Below, piece after piece: positions 1 to 5,320 of a stretch of 5,648 nt of DNA. The notes under the pieces are model-generated. The model saw only the letters and a list, made by a program, of their open reading frames with translations. It searched no databases and was not told the DNA's origin. A program made the translations under genes and the position numbers. The DNA lies in assembly GCA_964480565.1 (NCBI GenBank), contig CAYZSU010000109.1, forward strand, positions 1 through 5,648, read 5' to 3'. The number at the start of each line of letters is the position of its first letter. The stretch's first letter is position 1. This DNA comes from CAYZSU01 sp964480565. GTDB taxonomy: Bacteria; UBA10199; 2-02-FULL-44-16; JAAZCA01.

Positions 1-44
1 ACTATAACGATCAAATGATATTTGCGCTAGATGCGCTTCGCTAA

Positions 45-220
45 CCGCTTACCTTATTTCGGACGATAAAGTACTGTCATCAATATCCTGAATTGGCATT
101 TCGTGATATGTCTCATGGTAGAAGTTGGATGAGTGAGTTTACAAGTTGGTACAATGATGAGCATTTACATAGCGGGATAAAGTATGTGACACCGTCTCAG
201 CGTCACTCAGGAGAGACAGC
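45..220 (+). pseudogene. IS3-family transposase, C-terminal remnant
   Basis: The plus strand reads in one frame as LFRTIKYCHQYP, then SWYNDEHLHSGIKYVTPSQRH, then SGET. This is the conserved end of the rve/DDE integrase domain of IS3-family transposases, where homologues have SLFRTLKY...WYN.EHRHSGI.FVTP.QRH. The DDE glutamate and everything N-terminal are absent: a TAA lies at 42-44 in this frame, and bases 1-44 do not read as transposase in any frame I could recognise. The gene's own stop and the IS terminal inverted repeat are also missing, because the reading runs into the reversed DUF2335 gene at about 216-220 and stops by chance at 231-233. It is therefore a dead internal fragment and not a mobile element. 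The family call is firm; the left boundary is approximate. Confidence 0.85.
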
Positions 221-562
221 AATAATACCTTGAGGACTATATCCTTTCAACACCATCAATGTGCCGCATGCCAACGCTGCAATATTAATTACTGTTGCTG
301 AAATAAGCCCCCATTTTTGCTGTAATAATCCAGAGTTAACAACATTTTTTTCCAGGTCTCGCCTATGCTCAGATTGCTTCTCTGCCATCGTAATAATACG
401 ATCCGCAAAACCTTCTTGAATATCATCATATTTTGCCAATACCTCAGGAGGTGGAAGCGGACCTGTAAAAACAGCTAGCCCTTTTTGAACAACTGGTTGG
501 TTTTGATAAGAGGAATGCTGCAAACGGCTTGTATCATTATGAAGGGAATTATTCTTTTTCAT
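203..562 (-). CDS. DUF2335 membrane protein, C-terminally truncated
   Basis: This 119-residue reading frame carries the hallmark of the DUF2335 family: GPLPPPEVL at residues 34-42, then a helical stretch ending in MAEKQSEHRR (59-68), then a hydrophobic segment at about 84-105 (WGLISATVINIAALACGTLM). The family, whose function is unknown to me, normally has two membrane helices near its C-terminus. Here only the first is intact and the frame ends in GIIAVSPE, where the last four residues are read from transposase-derived DNA. The authentic gene therefore ends at about base 218 and the second helix is lost. Its start (560-562) overlaps the upstream 65-aa gene by 14 nt and has an AAAGG-type ribosome binding site inside that gene, so the two were translated together. 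It is probably non-functional or a membrane-anchored remnant. Confidence 0.8.
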   Translation of the reverse strand: MKKNNSLHNDTSRLQHSSYQNQPVVQKGLAVFTGPLPPPEVLAKYDDIQEGFADRIITMAEKQSEHRRDLEKNVVNSGLLQQKWGLISATVINIAALACGTLMVLKGYSPQGIIAVSPE

Positions 563-746
563 TTTCAGCCGCCTTTATTGCATATTGCAAATCCTTACCC
601 GTCATTAGCCAGTCATTATATATTGCAATCGCGTCAGCCTCACCTGAAGAAGCACTTTCATTATAAGAATCAAATGTAGCACCTAAGTCCAATGCCCTAG
701 CAATGCCGAATTCAAAGTTTGGATTTGCAAAAAGATAATCACTCAT
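549..746 (-). CDS. Small conserved-looking hypothetical protein (65 aa), partner of DUF2335
   Basis: The protein runs from MSDYLFANPNFEFGIARALDLGATF to KAAENEKE. I know no function, but the pattern (YLF.NP.F..G.AR.LDLG.TF..YN.S....EAD..A...DW...G.DL..AI) reads like a conserved small-protein family, and I have an unverified impression that it recurs beside DUF2335 genes. It has no signal peptide, membrane segment or cysteine and is acidic. I chose the ATG at 744-746 because a perfect AAGGAG lies six bases upstream (753-758). A frame extending upstream to a TTG at 804-806 would add 20 residues (MGVIDFIMLDLLELENKEFQ) but would place that ribosome binding site inside the gene. The stop overlaps the DUF2335 start by 14 nt, indicating one operon. 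Confidence 0.75.
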   Translation of the reverse strand: MSDYLFANPNFEFGIARALDLGATFDSYNESASSGEADAIAIYNDWLMTGKDLQYAIKAAENEKE

Positions 747-752
747 CTGAAA

Positions 753-758
753 CTCCTT
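753..758 (-). promoter_or_regulatory. Shine-Dalgarno site deciding the start of the 65-aa gene
   Basis: On the minus strand AAGGAG is followed by six bases and then ATG at 744-746. It is one of the strongest ribosome binding sites in the window and is the reason for rejecting the longer TTG start at 806. Confidence 0.7.
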
Positions 759-819
759 GTTTTCTAATTCTAGCAAATCCAGCATGATAAAGTCAATAAC
801 ACCCAATAGATTCGCTATC

Positions 820-948
820 TCATAAGCTCACATCTTTTAACCACATTACCCACGAACTCGCCTGATAAGCAGCCCCATCACCATTATCAATGCCCATAGG
901 CTGTGAAATATGTGCTAACAGTTTCGTAATTAAAATGGCAAATTCCAT
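820..948 (-). CDS. Possible 42-aa ORF, or 3' remnant of a decayed gene
   Basis: An ATG at 946-948, inside the last codons of the 121-aa membrane protein gene (19-nt overlap), opens a 42-codon frame: MEFAILITKLLAHISQPMG, then IDNGDGAAYQASSWVMW and LKDVSL before TGA. I recognise no family. The amino-acid mix (Gly-Asp-Gly, Trp, Met, Ala-rich) looks more like real coding sequence than chance. Directly after the stop, a neighbouring frame reads YEIANLLGVIDFIMLDLLELENKEF up to the 65-aa gene, which raises the alternative that 750-948 is the frameshifted end of one older gene. No convincing ribosome binding site precedes the ATG. This is a tentative call covering an otherwise empty gap. Confidence 0.3.
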   Translation of the reverse strand: MEFAILITKLLAHISQPMGIDNGDGAAYQASSWVMWLKDVSL

Positions 949-1295
949 CCGATAATGATTGCTATTGCGCCCGCTAAAAACATGATAATTAAATAAGAAA
1001 AGTTACCTTTCATATCTTTACGATCTTGATCACTTCTTTCTCTTTGATTATCCATGCTTGCCATTCTGCTAAACTGATAGCCAAAACTTTTTATTGAAAG
1101 ATTGCTTCCAATAGGAGCCACTATGCTAATGACTATTGTAATAGTGCCAAATACAGTAATGAGTTGTCCAAGGGATGTATCGAAAGATTGTTGTTTAAAC
1201 AGCATGATGAATCCAGAAAGCAGAAATATGATAATATTTATTATCAAAATAGGCGTTAGTGTATTTTTTAAAAGTTTAAGAATAGATAAAAACAT
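930..1295 (-). CDS. Three-helix integral membrane protein, unknown; candidate immunity/export partner
   Basis: This 121-residue protein has hydrophobic segments at about 12-33 (TPILIINIIIFLLSGFIMLF), 44-62 (QLITVFGTITIVISIVAPI) and 98-118 (NFSYLIIMFLAGAIAIIIGW). A strongly charged loop between the second and third contains MDNQRERSDQDRKDMKG (81-97), probably cytoplasmic. I do not recognise the family. GGAG lies eight bases before the ATG at 1293-1295, supporting the start. The gene is in the same direction as the peptidase gene and starts only 43 nt after its stop, with no clear terminator between, so co-transcription with the RiPP genes is possible. A small membrane protein at the end of such an operon could be the immunity factor, but it could equally belong to the membrane-protein group to its left. 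The function is inference only. Confidence 0.65.
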   Translation of the reverse strand: MFLSILKLLKNTLTPILIINIIIFLLSGFIMLFKQQSFDTSLGQLITVFGTITIVISIVAPIGSNLSIKSFGYQFSRMASMDNQRERSDQDRKDMKGNFSYLIIMFLAGAIAIIIGWNLPF

Positions 1296-1338
1296 AAGTA
1301 TTACTCCGAATAAATCACATGTTCATACTTTTCATGTC

Positions 1339-2268
1339 TTAATGCATGATGGAAAACAAGCAGTCTTTTTCATACTTTTCAATATCAATATTAAAACTGG
1401 CAATTAAGGAGTTAAATGGTTTTTGAAAACAGATATCCTCCATGAGTTTTAAAAAAGTTTTCAATCCTAAAGTAGTAATGAGTTTGTCGCATATCCATCG
1501 TACTTCATAATATGCAATGTTATGCTGTAAGATAGAGCTATCTAAATCTAGTAATGAGTAATAGTTTTGAGATAAAAGATCATTAAATTTTATGAAAGTT
1601 TTTTTGTTTAAATTAGTAAAGTTACGGTTTGTAATATATTCTGCCAACCCTTCGTTTAACCAATAGGGCATTAATTTAAACATATTGTGTATATAAATAT
1701 GTGCTATTTCATGCATTAAACCTGGAATGCTATGCTCTATATCTCTTTCAAGAAAACTTGTGCTGTATTCTGTACTAAGTATAATCATATCATTTTTTGC
1801 ATATCCATGTACCCAGGATGGAAAATTCATTTGCTTTTTCATTTTTTGATGTGGAATGATTTTGTATTTTATTGGGATAGATAATATATTAATGCCCTTT
1901 TTGTGAAAAATTGATTTTATCTGTTCAGTTAATTTCACTATTATAGTTTTTACTGCATTATCTAAATTATTTGAAGAAATATAGATATTGCTAGCAATAT
2001 TTTCAAAATCTTCTGGGTTAGATGATGTAGTTTTTTCTACTAAAACATATTCTTCTATGAGAGTTTTAATAAATTGATGTACATTGTCCGATAAATTGTA
2101 ATGACTATGGTAAAAATTATGAATAAATAGATTATCAAGCAACTTAGCAGCATCATGATTTATTAGAATTTCACTACCGTTAGGTTCAAGTGAAATGCGA
2201 ATTAGACCATTGCTTTGCAATACGACAGATGTTTTGGTACTTATCATAAGTTTATTGTAGTTTTGCAT
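1339..2268 (-). CDS. RRE-like domain fused to gluzincin metallopeptidase, probable leader peptidase
   Basis: This 309-residue protein has no signal peptide, so it is probably cytoplasmic. Residues about 180-215 hold a zinc peptidase site: HEIAH at 186-190 (two zinc His and the catalytic Glu) and PYWLNEGLAEY at 201-211, where E206 should be the third ligand. The spacing HExxH-x15-E and the WLNEG context match the gluzincin (peptidase MA clan) fold, although M1 aminopeptidases have x18. Residues about 8-80 look like a PqqD-type RiPP recognition element: strands TSVVLQS and LIRISLEP, then ILINHDAAKLLDNLF, then VHQFIKTLIEEYVLVE, in the order of PqqD. The start lies 2 nt after the stop of the 453-aa radical SAM gene and lacks its own ribosome binding site, so translation is probably coupled. 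The likely role is removing the leader from the modified precursor. The metallopeptidase fold is firm; the RRE and substrate are inferred. Confidence 0.85.
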   Translation of the reverse strand: MQNYNKLMISTKTSVVLQSNGLIRISLEPNGSEILINHDAAKLLDNLFIHNFYHSHYNLSDNVHQFIKTLIEEYVLVEKTTSSNPEDFENIASNIYISSNNLDNAVKTIIVKLTEQIKSIFHKKGINILSIPIKYKIIPHQKMKKQMNFPSWVHGYAKNDMIILSTEYSTSFLERDIEHSIPGLMHEIAHIYIHNMFKLMPYWLNEGLAEYITNRNFTNLNKKTFIKFNDLLSQNYYSLLDLDSSILQHNIAYYEVRWICDKLITTLGLKTFLKLMEDICFQKPFNSLIASFNIDIEKYEKDCLFSIMH

Positions 2269-2270
2269 AA

Positions 2271-3632
2271 TTAAAATGTATGATTATCTAATAAATTAAA
2301 GGCTAACTCTCTAAAATATGTTTTCATCAAATTACAATATGGAGTTGCTTTATCAATATGATGATATTGATCATAAGTACCGGCTGCGCATCCCCCACAA
2401 CAAAGTCCTTCTATTTCACATCCAGCACATTCATCTAAGTTACTTACAGTGCGTTGTACTACGTTTTCATATTCTTTTGATGTAAAGAACGACTTTAGAC
2501 AGTGCAACGATCCTTTGAGATGAGGCAAGCCTGCACAGACTGCAATACTGCCATCTGGATTAACAGAAAGCTCTCTTCCCATACCGGCGCAAAATTTACC
2601 ACTTGGCTTTCTACTTGTGAAAAGATCTAAAAAAGGTCTCATTAACATTCCACCAACAACAATACCCTTTTTCGATCCATAATTTACAATATCAATGAAT
2701 ATTTTTGCAAAATTTGTAGAATTAATATGAGTATTTTTAATGTCTCTTGTAACCATTGCATTACTTATATTGACAAATTTCACCTCATTATTTTCTGCAA
2801 AATCAATTAGCGATTTTAAATTTTTGAACTTAGGTGTTGTCACTGTAGCATTTAATACTACATTAGCATTATATTTTTTTAAGAGCAGAAGTCCTTCATT
2901 AACTTTATTGAAAGATCCCACTCCAGATAACATGACTCTATTGATATCATTATCAGGACCAACTCCATCTAAACTTAGCCCTACCTTGATTTTAGAATCA
3001 CCAAGGTACTTGGCAATTTTATCAGTAATTAGCGTACCATTTGTAACAATATCAATGACAATCTTGTGATCATCTAGATTATAGTTGGTTTTTAAGTACT
3101 CTATTGTAGAGTATACTATGGGCCAATTTAATAGTGGCTCTCCTCCAAAAAAACGTATTAAATTCTTTTTTTTGATGGCGTTTTTTGAGAATAGTTCAAT
3201 AAACTTGTCAACTGACTCTATTGCTGTACTTAAAGGCATATGCTCCTTTTTATTTTCTTTAATAGTACTCTTTGTACTATTATAAACAAAACAATAGCGG
3301 CATTGCATATTGCAGCAATTGCTTACATTAAGGACTAAAAAGTTAATCCATTCGCCATTTTTCCAATTTGAGAGCCGAGGATATTGATATTTAGTATTTT
3401 TCTTAACTAGCAAAGATTTTTCTATTAAATCATTGATAATACCTGTTGAATGATCGGTTTGACTATTTATATGTATAATTTTTTTTTGGGCCAAAGTTAC
3501 AATTTTATTCCAGGACGGTTTATCTAGTATTATTCCATTGCCAAGTATGGAGTGATAAATGAGGACTTTATTGTTCTTACTGATTGTCATACAGTAATCT
3601 GAGATGCGATAGAAATTTTCATGAGTAGTCAT
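2271..3632 (-). CDS. Radical SAM/SPASM peptide maturase with complete SPASM motif (453 aa)
   Basis: The radical SAM core begins with NVSNCCNMQCRYCF, giving the CxxxCxxC cluster site at C107, C111 and C114, followed by FFGGEPLL (GGEP at 163-166) for SAM binding. The C-terminal SPASM domain is full: C348, then NPDG and Gx4C (G361, C366), then C402-x2-C405-x5-C411-x3-C415, then C433. It should therefore carry two auxiliary 4Fe-4S clusters like other sactionine/ranthipeptide-type maturases. An extra Cys (C412) makes CCGGC. Residues about 8-80, ending in IINDLIEKSLLVKKN, look like an N-terminal RRE-type wHTH domain for leader binding. The start codon overlaps the end of the 419-aa gene by 14 nt and has AAGGA (3638-3642) five bases upstream, so the two maturases are translationally linked. 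The exact bond made is unknown. Confidence 0.93.
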   Translation of the reverse strand: MTTHENFYRISDYCMTISKNNKVLIYHSILGNGIILDKPSWNKIVTLAQKKIIHINSQTDHSTGIINDLIEKSLLVKKNTKYQYPRLSNWKNGEWINFLVLNVSNCCNMQCRYCFVYNSTKSTIKENKKEHMPLSTAIESVDKFIELFSKNAIKKKNLIRFFGGEPLLNWPIVYSTIEYLKTNYNLDDHKIVIDIVTNGTLITDKIAKYLGDSKIKVGLSLDGVGPDNDINRVMLSGVGSFNKVNEGLLLLKKYNANVVLNATVTTPKFKNLKSLIDFAENNEVKFVNISNAMVTRDIKNTHINSTNFAKIFIDIVNYGSKKGIVVGGMLMRPFLDLFTSRKPSGKFCAGMGRELSVNPDGSIAVCAGLPHLKGSLHCLKSFFTSKEYENVVQRTVSNLDECAGCEIEGLCCGGCAAGTYDQYHHIDKATPYCNLMKTYFRELAFNLLDNHTF

Positions 3633-4878
3633 AGATTTCCTTTTCTTCTGAATAATATTCTAACAATTGTCCAAGTAAGAGTATTAATAAATTGCAATAA
3701 TCGTGACTAAAGCTATCTGAGGTAGTGTGATATATTTGAATATACTTGGCCATGCCCTTACAAATATGAGCTAATTTACATTTTGTGCATGATTTAGCTA
3801 CTTCACCTCGAAAGAGGTCTAATTCTTTTGTATCAACAGAGCTTATGCTATAATCATGACCAATGTTTGTTTGTGTATATGATAGTTTGAAGCTGCCATT
3901 AGGTAGAACCTCTAAAAAACTAAATTTAGTATCAGAAAATTCATAAGGAGTATTATTTTGCACTAATCTATCAAGTAAAGTTAACCAATTTCCTCCAATT
4001 TTAATTCCGCTTTTCATTGAATAGTCAATAAAGAGTATGAAGTGCTTACATATTTCCGATGCGTTAATTTGAAAAATATTATTGAATAGGAAGTCCAAAA
4101 AAATAGTAGTTATATTCAATTGGCCCGCTAAATCTACAATGGGAAGTAGATTAGTAAAATTAAATATAGAAATACAGGTATCAAATTGAACTTTATAATT
4201 AAACTTCTGTAATAGTTCAATTCCTTGTATCATTGCACTATAAGCATTTTTAGGAGAGTTACTTCTTCGTCTTTTGTTGTGAATTGACTCAACACCGTCA
4301 CATCCAATATGCATTTCTATAGGAAAAACAGATAGCTCTTTTGCAATTTCTTTTTTTAGCAAAGTTGCATTAGTATTTATGATGCAGCGTATTTTTGACT
4401 GATCATAAAAACTGAAAATATACTCTAATATTTTTACTATTTCCTTCCAGCATATTAGAGGTTCTCCGCCATAAAAACTAATTTTTATATTTTCGAATTG
4501 GTGAGAATGCAGGGTAAAATAATCATCGATAACCTTTTTAGCGAAAACTGATGAAATATGATCATTGTTTATATCGCAATACTGAGTGTCATTGATAACG
4601 TGGCAATTAATACAATTTAGATTGCAACGTTCTGTCATACGAAACCTTAAGTGAAAAGTAGGTTTATATTTTTTTGTGGGTGGTTTCTTTGTTAAAATTG
4701 CCTTAACTTGTGCATTACTTTCCAAAATATTTTGTATATCCTTTGAATTGCGCAAAGAAGAGTTCAAGTAAATTGCATTACCATAGTGACAATGATACAG
4801 ATTGCACCCCCTAATGCCAGGTAAACAAGCTATAGTGTGCTCTTTGTCCAATTTAAAATGTGGCAAGTAAGTTAGCAT
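3619..4878 (-). CDS. Radical SAM protein with half-degenerate SPASM domain (419 aa)
   Basis: The radical SAM site is RMTERCNLNCINCH: CxxxCxxC at C85, C89 and C92, followed by FYGGEPLI (GGEP at 137-140). The SPASM region aligns with the 453-aa neighbour but is altered. Where that protein has C348, Gx4C366 and x3-C415, this one has S320, S333 and A377, and the loop between the first two is shorter. C364-x2-C367-x5-C373 and C395 remain. In characterised SPASM enzymes such as anSME the lost positions bind auxiliary cluster I and the retained ones cluster II, so it probably carries one auxiliary cluster. Residues about 1-65 may be an RRE-like domain and contain unusual cysteines (C18, C25, C30). 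The ATG at 4876-4878 has no Shine-Dalgarno, unlike the precursor, and an in-frame TAA is just upstream, so the start is fixed. It is the first maturase after the precursor. Confidence 0.92.
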   Translation of the reverse strand: MLTYLPHFKLDKEHTIACLPGIRGCNLYHCHYGNAIYLNSSLRNSKDIQNILESNAQVKAILTKKPPTKKYKPTFHLRFRMTERCNLNCINCHVINDTQYCDINNDHISSVFAKKVIDDYFTLHSHQFENIKISFYGGEPLICWKEIVKILEYIFSFYDQSKIRCIINTNATLLKKEIAKELSVFPIEMHIGCDGVESIHNKRRRSNSPKNAYSAMIQGIELLQKFNYKVQFDTCISIFNFTNLLPIVDLAGQLNITTIFLDFLFNNIFQINASEICKHFILFIDYSMKSGIKIGGNWLTLLDRLVQNNTPYEFSDTKFSFLEVLPNGSFKLSYTQTNIGHDYSISSVDTKELDLFRGEVAKSCTKCKLAHICKGMAKYIQIYHTTSDSFSHDYCNLLILLLGQLLEYYSEEKEIYDYS

Positions 4879-4909
4879 AATATATTAATAATGATAGTTT
4901 AAGACTGTT

Positions 4910-4938
4910 ATTATAAACCTAAAATTGTCGATATTTTA
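4910..4938 (-). promoter_or_regulatory. Possible weak promoter before the 419-aa maturase
   Basis: A perfect TATAAT lies on the minus strand at 4915-4910, about 32 bases before the start codon at 4878. A recognisable -35 box at normal distance is missing (TAAAAT at 4938-4933), and there is no TG extension. In DNA this AT-rich the match may be chance. If used, it would let the maturases be made independently of the precursor. Confidence 0.2.
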
Positions 4939-4985
4939 GCAACCTAATAAAAAAGCTTATTGCTACTATTTTATCTTATTAGGTT
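4937..4985 (-). repeat. Interlocking inverted repeats between precursor and maturase genes
   Basis: Two perfect inverted repeats interleave here. AACCTAATAA (4941-4950) pairs with TTATTAGGTT (4976-4985) over 10 bp. TAGCAA (4937-4942) pairs with TTGCTA (4960-4965) over 6 bp. In the minus-strand transcript the order is A-B-A'-B', so the two stems are either mutually exclusive or form a pseudoknot. A third small stem, AATAA/TTATT around GCTTTT, competes for the same bases. No U-run follows the main stem, so it is not a canonical terminator. The location, after the precursor stop (5018) and before the 419-aa gene, suggests partial termination, RNA processing or mRNA stabilisation giving more precursor than enzyme. 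The pairing is seen directly; the role is inferred. Confidence 0.5.
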
Positions 4986-5017
4986 TTGGTTTACATTATC
5001 ACTATAAATGTGTTTTT

Positions 5018-5272
5018 CTAGCAATGTTGATCGCAAAAATTTACGCAAGGATCATCACAAGGCAGTTGTCGAGCAATTTCATTTTCACTAGCTGTATTGT
5101 TTTGTGACTGAAATGGGCGAAGTCCTTTTAATACCGTATACCTAATATTGATTAAATTAAGGTTGTCATTGGCAGTTTCAAAACCCTTCTTTTCAATATT
5201 TGAATTGCTTGGTTCCACGGGTAATTTTTTTTCAAACTGATTATTCAAATTGTGACTTCCTTTTACTTTCAT
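5018..5272 (-). CDS. RiPP precursor peptide with CxxxCxxxCxxxC core (84 aa)
   Basis: This 84-residue peptide is free of cysteine for its first 71 residues and then ends LPCDDPCVNFCDQHC, with Cys at 72, 76, 80 and 84, the last being the C-terminal residue. A Cys-free hydrophilic leader plus a short, Cys-dense, regularly spaced end is the layout of precursors modified by radical SAM/SPASM enzymes, two of which lie directly downstream. The leader includes a more hydrophobic stretch, NLNLINIRYTVLKGLRPF (37-54), that could be the strand bound by RRE domains. There is no double-glycine motif, which fits a dedicated leader protease. The ATG at 5270-5272 has AAAGGAG six bases upstream. No signal peptide is visible. 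Thioether cross-links (sactipeptide or ranthipeptide type) are the leading guess, with a metal-binding peptide as the alternative. I cannot name a known family with certainty. Confidence 0.85.
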   Translation of the reverse strand: MKVKGSHNLNNQFEKKLPVEPSNSNIEKKGFETANDNLNLINIRYTVLKGLRPFQSQNNTASENEIARQLPCDDPCVNFCDQHC

Positions 5273-5278
5273 TATCTT

Positions 5279-5285
5279 CTCCTTT
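5279..5285 (-). promoter_or_regulatory. Strong ribosome binding site of the precursor gene
   Basis: AAAGGAG is placed six bases before the ATG at 5272. It confirms the start and predicts far better initiation for the precursor than for the 419-aa maturase, which has no such site. This fits the need for excess substrate peptide over enzyme. Confidence 0.75.
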
Positions 5286-5293
5286 TGTTATTC

Positions 5294-5320
5294 AAAATAC
5301 TATCATCATGATCGTATTTT
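5294..5320. promoter_or_regulatory. 27-bp near-perfect palindrome, candidate operator
   Basis: The site reads AAAATAC-t-ATCAT-c-ATGAT-c-GTATTTT. Twelve of thirteen base pairs match around a single central base at 5307; only 5301/5313 mismatch. It lies between the candidate -10 box and the ribosome binding site of the precursor gene, where a bound repressor would block transcription. No GC-rich stem and U-run is present, so a terminator is less likely. The nearby XRE-type regulator gene would be the obvious binding partner, although it is broken here. Confidence 0.6.

Noticed and set aside
485..679. A plus-strand open frame of 64 codons.
   Set aside because: It is antisense to the DUF2335 gene and the 65-aa gene, both of which have family-like sequence and ribosome binding sites.
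1322..1381. A 13-bp direct repeat (TTCATACTTTTCA) at 1322-1334 and 1369-1381.
   Set aside because: About one repeat of this length is expected by chance in an AT-rich window this size; one copy is inside the peptidase coding end and no further copies were seen.
1102..1407. A plus-strand open frame of 101 codons.
   Set aside because: It is antisense to the membrane protein and to the end of the peptidase gene; its translation mirrors them and shows no recognisable domain.
2353..2374. A palindromic stretch around ATCAATATGATGATATTGAT.
   Set aside because: It lies inside the coding sequence for YDQYHHIDKA of the 453-aa maturase and is explained by codons; there is no regulatory context.
2740..3285. 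Two plus-strand open frames (2740-3069 and 3085-3285).
   Set aside because: They lie wholly antisense to the well-supported 453-aa radical SAM gene and have low-complexity, hydrophobic, shadow-like translations with no family features.
4937..4985. A CRISPR-like or classical rho-independent terminator reading of the spacer repeats.
   Set aside because: There is only one inverted pair with a 25-nt loop, no GC-rich stem, no following U-run, and no repeated unit with spacers.
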